A stretch of 64,000 bases of DNA from Spinacia oleracea (Eukaryota; Streptophyta; Magnoliopsida; Caryophyllales; Amaranthaceae), in contig NC_079491.1 of the NCBI RefSeq assembly GCF_020520425.1, positions 30,619,449 through 30,683,448 of the forward strand, in the 5' to 3' direction. Positions 43,341-56,283 of this stretch are shown piece by piece. The position numbers and the translations under genes are program-made. Below the pieces are notes generated by a model. It worked only from the letters and a program-made list of their open reading frames with translations. It was not told the origin of the DNA and made no database searches. The first letter of the stretch is position 1, and each line of letters begins with the position of its first letter.

Positions 43341-45340
43341 ATAATTGGAACGATGTTAATTGTGTTTATTAAACCAAAGTATGCCCTGCAACTGTCATCA
43401 TCAAATTTCAATGCATTGTCACTTCTGATGATTTTTACACTAGCATTGAATTGGTTTTTGACAAACTTTACAAAGTGTCTGATGATCATGTATGATTATG
43501 ACTTGGCTTTTACTAACTGTACCCAGGTTGCTCTGGATTTATCATCAACAATTGTCATGAAAAATCTGTAATTTCTCTTAGTCATGACTTTATGTGGTCC
43601 CTATATATCAATGTGAATCAACTCAAATATTGAATCTGCACAAGACTTACTAGAAGAGTAAAGAAGCTTAGTGAACCTGGACATAGGACAAGTCAAGCAA
43701 ATTGCATTATTATCAAAAGATGTTTTAGTTACACAACCAGTTTTGATTAGTTTCTCCATAGGAGCATGCCCTAGTCTATTGTTACAAACAGTACACACAT
43801 CCAAATCAGCTACATTACATTTAGGTACTCCTAAACTGCATCTCACTTTAGGTGCATGTTTCTGCTCTTCACACTACTTTGTTGGCTTCTCCACTTTCTT
43901 ACTACTATAATCCTTTCCTTCTGCTCTCATCAAGTAGAACAGTCCATTAACAGCTTTCCCAACTCCTTTAGTTGTTTGAGTGAGACAGTCCTGAATCACA
44001 CATGTTTCAGCATGAATTTTCACTTCACATTTGTTATATTTGATGAGTTTGCTAACAGACAACAGATTGCGTTTAAAATCAGGGACACATAAGACGTTCT
44101 TCAAGGTCAGCTTTCCATTCAAGTTCAAGTTTCCTATGTGAGTTATCACTGCAGTTTTACCAGTTGGGAGGTTTATCTTAGGTATTCCATTGGTGCTCAC
44201 AGATATCAGATATCATATGGTTAGTTGCTCCTGAGTCTATTTTCCAACCATTTTTTATGCTTGACACATTGTGACAGAAAATCATACCTGCAAAGCTCAC
44301 ATCTATTTCATCCTTAGTGTCATATATTGCCTTGCTAGTTTTTGTTGTTGAGGATGTTCCTGGAATAAGTTTCAACAACTGCTGTAGTTGGCTTGCTGTG
44401 ATCATGACTTCCTCCTTAGTGTTATAATTTGCTGCCATTTTGTGACCACCCATCTCTTTTGTTCTTGCACATTTATCCCCCACACCAGTTTCTTTCTCTT
44501 TCATTTTTATCTGTTTCTTGTACTGTGGGTGCCACTTAGGGTTACCAACTCCTTTCCAGCACCTATCAGCTGCGTGTTCCTTCTTTCCACACACAATGCA
44601 GCTAATTTCCATTCCTCCTTTGTATGTCATTCCTTTGTTGAACATAGCAGAATACTCCCCTTCACTCTTAACTTCTCCAAGTGTTTTTCTTTGGGACTCT
44701 TCTTGGTGCAGGACAACACATGCTGCTTCAACACTTGGGAAAGGACTTTTCATGAGAAAGTTCCTTCTTTGGGGGCCATAGTCTTCATCAAGTCCGTTCA
44801 GGATCTAGAACAAGTGTTGTTCCTCAAGTTTTACATTCAATGCACTCACAAATGCATTGATCTCTAGTGCCATAGATGTGATGGGAGGATACACATTCAG
44901 ACTCTCAATTTCACCCCACAAAGTCTTAATCTTTGTGTAGTAATCACATGTGGAGGCTCCTTTATGTTGTATCTCATACACATCTTTGTTCAGCTAGTAT
45001 TTCTTGGCTCCATTAGTTTGCATATACCTGATTTCCAGTTGCTTCCATATGTCAGCAGCAGAGTTGAGAAACATCATAGACTTTTTGACTGAGTCATCCA
45101 TGGAACCTGTCAGCCATGCTATCACCATACTGTTACATGTTTCCCATTGCTCATCCTTGGATTCATCTTCCTTGTCCTTCTTTAACAGTCCAGTAACAAA
45201 CCCCTACTTTCTCTTTGAACCCAGAACATTCTCCATAGACCTCCTCCATTCCCTGTAATTCTCTGCTCCTTTCAGTTTATCAACAACAACTGAATGTTGT
45301 CCATCAGATGGATGTAGATATAGTGGGCTTTGCGTTTTTG
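43341..45340 (-). pseudogene. Decayed copia Gag-protease-integrase
   Basis: Minus-strand reading gives Gag ([29 protein letters not shown]), a zinc knuckle (CIVCGKKEHAADRC at about 44600), protease (WKIDSGATNHMI at about 44245), GAG-pre-integrase (RLGHAPMEKLIKTGC) and the start of integrase (IRSDNALKF at about 43405). Several in-frame stops and frame changes are present (for example about 45195, 44998, 44812 and near 44178), and everything after the integrase core is missing. The element is dead. Its LTR is split by the later insertion at 45578. Confidence 0.85.
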
Positions 45341-45380
45341 TCTAGTTATACTTTCAATCAAAACTTGCGGATCTTGCACC

Positions 45381-45394
45381 TGGCTCTGATACCA
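45381..45394 (-). promoter_or_regulatory. tRNA-iMet primer binding site of the decayed copia
   Basis: Minus-strand TGGTATCAGAGCCA directly follows the LTR end and is the standard initiator-methionine tRNA primer site of plant copia elements. Confidence 0.85.
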
Positions 45395-45577
45395 TGAAGA
45401 CGATCAAAGTCTCAATCTTGCAAGAACAATTTGAATAAGAAAGTAGGAGAGTTTGTGCAATAATGTCGGCTAATATTATTTCATCTCACCCTTTTACAAT
45501 GTACAAGTTACAGCTTATATATGCCTCCTTAGGAAGTAAAACCTAGGATTATTTTTCCCTAAACTAAAGGCATAAAA
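45395..45577 (-). repeat. LTR of the decayed copia, left piece
   Basis: LTR sequence between the primer site and the insertion point. The last five bases, TAAAA, are the target duplication of the inserted element. The rest of this LTR resumes at 55694. Confidence 0.7.
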
Positions 45578-46936
45578 TGAAGGAAATAATGCCCTTGGTC
45601 CAAGTATGCATTCTATGTTAAGTCTAATAAATGCGGTTCAGTATTAATTAACAAGTTAATAATTCAGTGAGATCAAGTGAGCCGAATGCCGCTTCAGTTC
45701 AAGTGGAATTAATGATATTAATCCACAGCTTACTCTTGACTGAACCCGTAGGGTCACACAAATAGTACGTAAACGGATCAAGTATTTAATGGCATTAGAT
45801 ACTCCATCTATGGATATTCGGAATCGACGGATCTTGGTTTCAGTGGGAGCTGAGATCGTCACAGGCAAGAAATGAATACTCCGGAAACGATGATATTGCC
45901 GGAAACGGAAATATGGATCATATCGGAAATATAAATATTATCCAAGTCGTAGATGTTGCCGGAAACGGAAACATGGTACGTATCGAAAAATATTATCGGA
46001 AATGGAAATATTGCCAGAATCGGAAATATTGCCGGAAACGGAAATATTGTCAGAATCGGAAATATTATCGGAATCGGAAAATAATTCCGGAAACGGAAAT
46101 ATTAAATATTTGTTCGAAACGGAAATTGATTCCGGAATCGGAAATATTAAATATTGTTCGTATCGGAAATGAATTCCGGAACCGGGAATTTAATCGGAAG
46201 CGTATCGTACGAATTAGCATCGGACGAGGCCTGCCGGACGAAGGCCCAGCACGAAGTCGGGCCATCGCCCAGCAAGCCAAACGCGCGCCCAGCCAAGGCA
46301 GCGCCCAGGCCCACCGCAAGGCAGGCCCAGCGCGTGCCAAGGCCATGGCCTCGCTGCGTGGGCTGCTGCTCGCACGCACACGCATGGGCGGCCCTCGTGG
46401 CTGCCGTGTGTGTGTGAGTTTGTGTTCATGCATGATTCCTAAAACTAATAGAATTAGTATATGATTAAATTCCTATTCCTAAAAGGAAAAATTAATTAAT
46501 TAGAGTTCTTGTAGGATTCTAAGTTTAATTAATTCGTATCCTCCTAGGATTCCAATTCCCTTTCCATAACTCTATAAATACGTGCCTAGGGTCACATATT
46601 TTCAAGAGATTAATTCAAGTATTCAAAGTGAGTTTTGAGAGAAAAATTCAGTCATATTTCTTACCTAAGAGTGCCGAAAATTCTAGTACCTTAAGGGCGA
46701 TTCTAGTTGGTCAATCTTAAGGCGGATCCGGACGTGCTGTGGACTATCTACGGAGGGACGACACTTGGAGTCCTAAAGACTTGTTCTTGTTCGGTTCGGG
46801 CGCAGCTAGGGAAGGCACGCAACAAAGAGTATGCATCTAAATTATGCTATATGATTATGTGTAAATAATATGTATTCCTGGCTAAATGGTTGTTTCCGCA
46901 TGATTTATGAATTGTCATATGTATCATAACCTAACA
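45578..46936 (+). repeat. 5' LTR (1359 bp)
   Basis: Contains a CGGAAATATT-rich tandem region at about 45885-46200, a GC-rich part at 46220-46415, a TATA-like CTATAAATACG near 46570 and the R-U5 part ending ATCATAACCTAACA. Compared with the 3' LTR it lacks 12 bp near 45690 but has 159 bp (46557-46715) that the 3' LTR lacks. Confidence 0.92.
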
Positions 46937-46937
46937 G

Positions 46938-46951
46938 TGGTATCACGAGCC
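46938..46951 (+). promoter_or_regulatory. Primer binding site
   Basis: TGGTATCACGAGCC, one base after the LTR, is a slightly changed tRNA-iMet site. Confidence 0.8.
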
Positions 46952-47640
46952 TCTTATTATTTTCATAATCTAAATTGCATGAACATGGTTAAATATTACA
47001 AATTTGCAAGAATTAAAAGGGGTGATTAATTTTCGTAATTGTTAATTAATTGCAAATTGCGTTTATTTAATTATACGTACGCAGTTTTTTCGGCAGTTTC
47101 TTCGTTACTCATCCAAATCGAGTGAATTTTGTGTCAATTCCGCATGTAAAAGGCATTCTAAAATTTTGACAAAAATAATATTTTTCTGCCGAATCCAGAA
47201 TTCTCAAATTCGAAGCCTAACTATGACTTTTCGAAGGTTTTAGTTTTTCGAATGCAAAATTTCGTAAATTTAAGATGTTAAATTAAATATTTGCGATTCT
47301 TGTTGATAAATCTTGAATTTTTGATTGACCTACTGTATATGTTTAACAAGTTTGAATGCCTAGCCTTGTTAATTATGCAATCTAATTTGTAATTATGATT
47401 AATTAGTTGAAAATTAGAATAATTTAGAATTAATTTGATTTTCATAATTAATTATAATTTAATTAGAAACCTATGATTAAAAACCACCATAAAAATTGTA
47501 AATTTATGATAAATTTTAAATTTTTATGACCTAGGCTTGAATCCATAATAATCGGAAATCAATTGAATAATAAATTTTCGATTTTTCACCCTAAAATTAT
47601 GAAATTAATATTATTTATTAATTTGTCATTAATTTTAAAT
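46952..47640 (+). other. A+T-rich leader of the retrotransposon
   Basis: No coding sequence visible; A+T-rich with many short TTAATTA-type words. Confidence 0.5.
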
Positions 47641-47689
47641 ATAAATTTTAAATTTTTTATGCGATTCGTTCATATAACTTGCACGCACA

Positions 47690-48242
47690 AAGCAATGGAC
47701 GCTTCGTGTTACCCTTAAGGGGTGTTGTATAGTGCGGGCATGCGACGACGAGCAAGGGAGCTCGTCGCCCGTGCGGCACGAATGCAATGAGCAGGGGCAT
47801 GGTGCACGAGCACAAGGCAGCAGCCCTGCCTTGTGTCGTGGGCCACGAGCTATGAATGAATGGGCATGGGCGAAGGCAAGGCATGGCAGTCGCGTGTGGG
47901 CAGCAAGCGAGCTGCGCCACAACGCGCACTGCCTCGCGTAAGCGCGCGCAGCCTCGCGCGCAGCGAGCGCAAGCTCGCGTGCCACGAGCGCTGCGCCCAG
48001 CGATTGATCGCGCGCAATTGCTCGCGCGCACAGCGAGCGATGGCTCGCGCGCAGCGAGCGCTGGCGAGCGCGCACAGCGAGCGATGGCTCGCGTGCGTCG
48101 AGCGCTGGCGCGCGCGCAGCGAGCACCATAGCGTGCGATGGCTTGCGATGGAAGATGCAGCAGCTATGCGACGAGCGCATGGGCTGCGCGCACATGGCCA
48201 GCGATGGCTGTGTGCGTGCGGCCCATGGGCGTGCAATGCGTA
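47690..48242. repeat. GC-rich palindrome field (GCGAGC..GCTCGC)
   Basis: A sharply GC-rich block inside an A+T-rich interior, built of diverged repeats such as CAGCGAGCGATGGCTCGCG, many self-complementary (GCGAGC with GCTCGC). The long open frames on both strands here (Ala/Arg/Ser-rich) come from the repeat, not from a gene. Confidence 0.8.
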
Positions 48243-51200
48243 GGGTGTTTGCGTTGCGATTAGATCGTTTTGAATGTTTAATTTGAAATTTTTCAGTTTA
48301 CGTAATTTTAATTAATTTTAAAATTAATAATTTAAATTATTTTCTTGGATTTTAATTTTGAATATTGTAATTATAATAAATTTTATTTATTCTAATTATT
48401 TTACTAAAATTAAAATCATGAATTAATTTAAATACTACTGAAATTAAATTAAACTTTTTGGATTCAATTATAAATTTATATGAGCTTTAAATTTTAATTA
48501 AATTTGTATGTTTCCGGTTAGACTTGAAATACATTTTTATGTTTAAAATTAGTAAAGCATATGAATTTATTGGTTTAAGTGGGAGCCCTTTTAGTCATAA
48601 AACTCTTGATTAGGTCTACGAATCCTTAAGGTTAAAACAACTTGATTAGAATTAATAAGGACTGAATAATTGGTAGATTATTGGTGCCCTTGATTAATTG
48701 CTGCAAATGTTTACGTGATGCATAATGTGTTTTACTAACCAGCTATGTGGGCCATTCATGATAATGAATGGGTGAATGGTATATATTGTATATGTACTGT
48801 TTTGCAGGTTATGAAGTGACTAGTATGGCCCAAATAGGATAGAAAATATGGTCTGCGTACCATTAATTTGAATGTAATTGGTCTAAAGTACCAAAGTTAT
48901 TTTTCAATTCAAATATGGTCTGCGTACCATCAAATAGTTGTAATTAGTTATAGCTTATCCTATTTGAAGAAAATGGTGCCTCCCACGGAGATTTTCAAGA
49001 CGGACTTTGAAGTCAAAGCTTCAAGATGAAGTCGGGCCATACTAGATCACATTTATCTTATGCATGTTTTAAGTTATTTATTGCTTTTAAATATGTCTTA
49101 AAATGCATGAGATCAAAAGCTTGATTATGTTGCATGATTAAGGATTTTAGTTCACTTAAAATCTAACCAACATAGTAAGAGCCTTAAGTTCCAAACTTAA
49201 AAATTGAGTTAAAAGGTGCCATGCCAAAATATACACTTGCTTGGATATCCTTTACATCAATCTAGTAATAGTTTTCGATCAGCGAGGTGTTACTTATTGG
49301 TCCTAAAGGGGCAAGGTACACAAATAATTGTGAGTACATGTTAGTTTTGGTGAAACTCAACGATATAAGTAAGGAGTCCTTTTATGTCGTGGCAAAATCG
49401 ATAGGTTTACCTAATAAGTTCTTAGACGTACCTATCAACCAAGAGTAGTTTCTAGACTATTAGCAAAAGGCTTTTGCTTACCTAAGATGTTTTAGAATTG
49501 AGTCGACAAACTGTGCTTAATTCTTCAATGGTTTTAGGATCTTGGAATCATGTTATTCACACCTGCCGGAACAATAAAATCGAATAAAATGCTAATAACT
49601 TGTTTGAATTGCATGGTTGCTTTAATTTCAAGTTATTATTCATAATAAATGTTTAGACTTTGCATGCTTCAATGTATGTTTTAATTATTGTTTATAATTA
49701 AATATCTTGCACTGCAATAAATCCTTTTAGAAAGGTAACAGTAAATTTCCTCGATTGGTAGTGAATCCAAGAACGATTCACGGAAATGAGAGAAAGTGAG
49801 CAATTTAAAATGTACGTTTCTTATATCGACTTTTATGGTTGTTTTCGAATATCAAAGTCGAATGGCAAACCAATTGGTGCTTGTGAATTCAAAATACACT
49901 ATAGTTTTGAGATCATAAAGCATTGAGTTTAATACGCTCAGCTTTACCAATGGTTAACAACCTAATATCTTTGTCCATTTAATTCTCGAATGAGTCTAGT
50001 TCCTAGACATTCGAATAGATCGATACTTAGAGAACTTTAGAAGCTTCTGGTAAGATCATCTAGTTGAAACAAAATATTCAACATAAATTAAAATGGTAAA
50101 GAACCTTGTTGGTGACATTGGACATGTCTAACAAAGTATTAAAGTCAACACTAAAGAATTCAATTCTTAAGACTATAAGAAAGGGTACAAGAAATAGGAA
50201 AACGAGGAACAAATGAAAGGAATTTACGATTCCGTTTCTACCTATAATTTTATGTTTAAAGAGAAGTGACCTAGCAATCAAACTTCCTTGGTATCATATA
50301 CCGCTTGAGGTTCTTACTACGGTAATAACTCAAACAATGGAAGCTAGGATACACTAATGACCTACAAGTGGGAAATGAAGAATGGAATTGCTACATTAAT
50401 TGTAGGGTCATCTAAGTTTGTTTTAAGTCCTTTCAAAGGCTGGAACTTAATGGCTATTTTGTTCCATAATCAGCATACCTTAATTTCTGCTTCAAACACA
50501 GAAAGACTCACATTCAGAAGAACAAAAACAATGCTTGTTTGTTTGTTTATTTGAATGAAATGGTCAATTACAGGTTGAGTCAATATGCTTGATTAAAACA
50601 AACAACTCTTTAAAGAACTTTACTAGGTTCAAATCAAACCCTTGATTTGAGTTCCATTAATCTTTGGCATTGTTGCTTAGACCATATCAACAAGTTAACA
50701 TTCATAAGCTCTATTTTGATGGGCCTTTTGAAAGTTGGTTGATTTCTAGATCAACTTAAGACAAGCTAGTCTTACTTGTTGAAAGTAACAAAGAATATGA
50801 ACTATTGTTAGTACGCCTAGACGATAGAGTTCAAAGCTAAAGAAAGGTTTTATGACTTTATTATTTCACATGGATTTGAGTGAATATAGGTTTATTTACT
50901 CAAATGTGATATAAGTTGAATCTGTTTGGCTAGTTCAAAGATTCAGAAGTATAAAATCCACTTGGCAAGAAATCATAAAGATCTAGGTTAGATCATATTG
51001 ATGATTACTTGAGACCAAATATGATCATCAATGATTGTGTGTTGTAATTTCACAATCTAGCTCCATAAGATATGGCATATCTACGTTGGAATGATCGAAG
51101 TCAATTAGTACTTGATTCGATCAATGATGAATCATAAAGACTTTTCCTATAATTTCTAAAACAAAATGCTCAACTACCACCAAACTAAACCAAATTCGTC

Positions 51201-51935
51201 AAAGCTATTGAAAAGTAATTTCAGGATATCTTTTCAATTTTATATATCTAAAGAGTTGCTAAACTCAGTGGGAGCTTAGTGTTTGTTATTCAACAAACTA
51301 AGGCCCAAGTCTAGATATATGTTTCATTGTGATTTATTCAAATGAGACACAAGGGTATTGTTTCTACCACGAATTTTTGAGAACATAATGTTTGTTTGCT
51401 CGAAATAATGTCCTTTTGGAGAAAATAGACCTCGAAAGTCTTCGAGGCGAACAACAAACATAAACGGACATTCCGGAGGCTTTTCGAAGTGCTTCAGAAA
51501 ATCCGAACTTATTCTTTAAGGACTTTAGAAGTGGCTTTAAAGAATAGACATCTCTTAGAAGACTTTACAAGTGCTTCAAGGAGAACAGAATATTCAAAGG
51601 ACTTTAAGTGGCTATTGATATTCTAATGTTTGATGTTCTATACCCAAGTAGGCATAGAATTCAAGTCACTGAAACTATGAGATTCTTCTATTAGATAGTG
51701 AAGAAACATAGAGATCAGGTCAATGAAACTATGAGATTCTTCTATTAAATAGTGAAGAAACCTACAACTTGCAGTCAAACTATTATCATGTAGATTAATG
51801 AGTTTGTGACTTGTAAGAAAGCTATGACGAAACCTAGATTCCCTAAAATGGTTAGAGGCCATATATAGACTCAAATGTTTTAAATGGTTAGAGGCCATAA
51901 AACATACTCAATGTTTTGATGACAAAATTGAAATT
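48243..51935 (+). other. Conserved-looking but non-coding interior
   Basis: Contains a stretch at about 48545-48780 that recurs in reverse at 62850-63090, so it belongs to a repeated leader/gag region of this family. Only short frames exist; I see no intact Gag. Confidence 0.55.
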
Positions 51936-52260
51936 TTGTTGATTTGCAAGAATAGGTTCACACCTATTGGTTGCAAGTTTGTTTTAAGGATAAAAACCAT
52001 CAAACATGGAATTGTGTTCACACACAAAGCTAGATTAGTTGCTAAAGGTTACAAGCAAATTCATGGTGTGAATTGTGTTGAAACCTCATGCATAATCGTA
52101 ATGCTCAAGTCTATAATTCAAGCAATGATTGCATATTGGTACATATAGCAATTGGATGACAAAACGTATTCCTCAATCAAATGTTGGAATAAACTATGTA
52201 CATGGTATGTCATAGGATTTGTGGATCCAAATAAATGCTTGAAAGAGAAAGCTAGCTTAT
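51936..52260 (+). pseudogene. Decayed copia reverse transcriptase trace
   Basis: The segment HKARLVAKGYKQIHGVNCVE matches the conserved start of copia RT (KARLVAKGY then GVDY-E). Further on, an eroded FVDPNKCL resembles the copia GFVDP segment. Stops and frame shifts follow. Confidence 0.7.
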
Positions 52261-54482
52261 AAAATCTAAGTACAGATTTAAGCAAGCAATTGGGAATTGG
52301 AACTGTATTTTAAGTGAAGCTAATAAGCATTTTAGTTTCATAAAATATACATGATTCTTATAGATATATAAGAAGTTTAGTGGGAGTACATAAAAACTTA
52401 ATTGGTCCTATGTGTATCACACACATATCTCTCTATTGTAAAATAACATTCAAATGCTAATGACTTAGATTTGAGATTATTCATCAATGATGGACCATGG
52501 CGAAACTTAGTACATACTGGGTATTAAGATCTATTTACAAAGATCTTATGATATTGTTTTGGATTAAGTAATGGCATTTACTAAATCAAACACGAAAGTC
52601 TCCATTGGAGATATTCGACCCATGTGAATAAATCTAAGTAAAGGATGTTTTAACTATGTATAAGCATTTACTAAGTTAAACATCAAAGAGTCTAAATGAG
52701 ATTCTTAACCTATATTATATGTCAAAGAATTTAGCTGAATTTAGTATCTACTGAAACTAGATAAGCTAAAGTTACATGAATAGAATTCAATTGGGAAATA
52801 TTCTGCAAAAGAATTTATCATGTATGATATAATATGAGGATCGCCAAAAACGTATCGTATGACTTTAGGCATGACGAACATATACCAATCTCTATTGATC
52901 TAAGTGAAGATCAACTAGATTGAGATCAAGAATACTTATGGTACTTGAAATGGTACATAGGAATAGTTCTTGATTCAAGGAAATAAAGATATGCTAAATA
53001 TTGATGCTACACGCATAAACACTGGCAAAGGATCAAGCAAGACCCTTTGGAGTTAACCATTGATAAGGACGAGCTATAGAGCATCGTGTTTTGAAAATGG
53101 CAACATGGGTTGGAGACCATGAGTTGTTGCGTGGGAAATTAAAATAATAATTTCTATGTTCTAAGATATAGTTGGAGAATCTTCCACATATCTATGAACT
53201 GCCTGGATAGGTAAATCCAAACAAAGCATCACTAGCAACCTAAACAGTTGAAGTAAAAGTAATTATTGCCTACAAAGCAATAAAACAGAGTTGTTTAAAG
53301 TTCTTCACTGAACTTGGGTAGATCACCTATCTGCTGGCTTGATGGTTCTTCATTGAAAAATGCGCAGAACCACTCTTGAAGCAAGAAAAACGTCTGCTAA
53401 CTTGATGGTCCTTCATTACAAAATGCGTAGAACCACTAATGTAGCAAGAAAGGCTAGATCACAAAATAAACATACTCAAAAGATCTTATCATCATATCTC
53501 GAAGAACATTCGATGAAAAGGATATTAAGATTGGCAAAGCATGATAACTAAACCTATGCAATAAGTGAGAAGCAACACTCACGTTGTAGCACTGGAAATC
53601 AAGCATAGCTTTGAATTCCATGAATTGTTTTAGAAGATGGGTTTGAGGCCCATGGTTATAAAACATTGGGGTTGAACATTTATCATATATGAAATGTATT
53701 TTCATATTCCATTTAATCTTGGTTTAGTATTAAATGATGAGTCCCTTCAAATTGACGATATATTCAAGATAGACTGTCAGGACCAGTCCTGTGACTAAGA
53801 AATGTCTATCAAGTGAACTTGAATGTCAAAGGTTGAAAATGGTCCCTAGTCGGAGTTTTCTATAAAATTGGACGCATAGAAAACGTTAGACGATTAGAAT
53901 GCAAGATGACCAGTAGTTCTGTTTCTTGAACTATGTGGACATGGCAATGTCATAATCATTTGCATAGATACTTACTTTGGGAAGACTAGTATCGGACAAG
54001 ACCTATGAAACTTTACTGTAAGAGATGAAAATCTGTCATAAGTAAATTTCATTAAAATTATTAGACACTAAATCCTCAATACCTGAGTGATTTGAGATTA
54101 CTTGTTTGAGAACTGGTTGCTTTGACGTTGACCAACCGTCGCACCGTAAAAGGAGGCTATAAAGGCAACGCTCAGGTAATCACCTATCAAACGAAGTCTA
54201 ATCTCAAGATCGCAAGATTGGGATTATCCTCCCATAAATCGGGATGAGATGCTTAAAAGTTGTACAAGGCCACTCGGAGAGCTAGAAACTGTGAAATGCA
54301 TGGCCGTGCTCGGATGAATCATAGGCTATGATTATCTGTTTATTTGATCAGTTGAACTCTGAAACCGAGGAACACCTCTGGACATAATAAGGATGACAAC
54401 TCTTACCTTATGTTCAAGAGCAAGCAACGAGCGACAAAGGAATTAGGAAATGCACACTTGTCCCTAAGGACAAGTGGGAGAC
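52261..54482 (+). other. Decayed 3' interior of the retrotransposon
   Basis: Mostly unreadable pol residue. A tandem duplication of about 63 bp lies at about 53335-53455 (two copies of a segment with CTTGATGGTTCTTCATT and AAATGCGCAGAACCACT). The polypurine tract is at about 54472-54482. Confidence 0.5.
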
Positions 54483-55693
54483 TGAAGGAAATAATGCCCT
54501 TGGTCCAAGTATGCATTCTATGTTAAGTCTAATAAATGCGGTTCAGTATTAATTAACAAGTTAATAATTCAGTGAGATCAAGTGAGCTGAATGCCTAGCT
54601 AGAGGCCGCTTCAGTTCAAGTGGAATTAATGATATTAATCCACAACTTACTCTTGACTGAACCCGTAGGGTCACACAAATAGTACGTAAACGGATCAAGT
54701 ATTTAATGGCATTAGATACTCCATCTATGGATATTCGGAATCGACGGATCTTGGTTTCAGTGGGAGCTGAGATCGTCACAGGCAAGAAATGAATACTCCG
54801 GAAACGATGATATTGCCGGAAACGGAAATATGGATCGTATCGGAAATATAAATATTATCCAAGTCGTAGATGTTGCCGGAAACGGAAACATGGTACGTAT
54901 CGGAAAATATTATCGGAAATGGAAATATTGCCAGAATCGGAAATATTGCCGGAAACGGAAATATTGTCAGAATCGGAAATATTATCGGAATCGGAAAATA
55001 ATTCCGGAAACGGAAATATTAAATATTTGTTCGAAACGGAAATTGATTCCGGAATCGGAAATATTAAATATTGTTCGTATCGGAAATGAATTCCGGAACC
55101 GGGAATTTAATCGGAAGCGTATCGTACGAATTAGCATCGGACGAGGCCTGCCGGACGAAGGCCCAGCACGAAGTCGGGCCATCGCCCAGCAAGCCAAACG
55201 CGCGCCCAGCCAAGGCAGCGCCCAGGCCCACCGCAAGGCAGGCCCAGCGCGCGCCAAGGCCATGGCCTCGCTGCGTGGGCTGCTGCTCGCACGCACACGC
55301 ATGGGCGGCCCTCGTGGCTGCCGTGTGTGTGTGAGTTTGTGTTCATGCATGATTCCTAAAATATTAGAATTAGTATATGATTAAATTCCTATTCCTAAAA
55401 GGATAAATTAATTAATTAGAGTTCTTGTAGGATTCTAAGTTTAATTAATTCGTATCCTACTAGGATTCCAATCTTAAGGCGGATCCGGACGTGCTGTGGA
55501 CTATCTACGGAGGGACGACACTTGGAGTCCTAAAGACTTGTTCTTGTTCGGTTCGGGCGCAGCTAGGGAAGGCACGCAACAAAGAGTATGCATCTAAATT
55601 ATGCTATATGATTATGTGTAAATAATATGTATTCCTGGCTAAATGGTTGTTTCCGCATGATTTATGAATTGTCATATGTATCATAACCTAACA
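54483..55693 (+). repeat. 3' LTR (1211 bp) with promoter deletion
   Basis: Matches the 5' LTR closely, but 159 bp between two CAAT words are missing, so GATTCCAAT joins directly to CTTAAGGCGG. The missing part holds the TATA-like box and predicted start region. A 12-bp TAGCTAGAGGCC present here is absent from the 5' LTR. Confidence 0.92.

Positions 55694-56283
<590 letters not shown>

Larger units (their letters stand above)
45578..55693 (+). mobile_element. Large copia-derived retrotransposon with decayed interior, TSD TAAAA
   Basis: Two LTRs (45578-46936 and 54483-55693) with TG...CA ends, a primer site at 46938-46951, a purine-rich AAGTGGGAGAC before the 3' LTR, and TAAAA duplicated at 45573-45577 and 55694-55698. 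The LTRs are nearly identical apart from indels, so insertion looks recent, yet the 7.5 kb interior has no intact gene and only decayed copia RT-like traces. It must have moved with proteins supplied by another element. It interrupts the LTR of the decayed copia. Confidence 0.92.

Noticed and set aside
43353..45258. Plus-strand frames opposite the decayed copia
   Set aside because: The coding signal (zinc knuckle, protease, integrase) is on the minus strand.
47635..48243. Ala/Arg/Ser-rich frames of up to 186 codons
   Set aside because: They arise from the GCGAGC/GCTCGC repeat in several frames on both strands at once.
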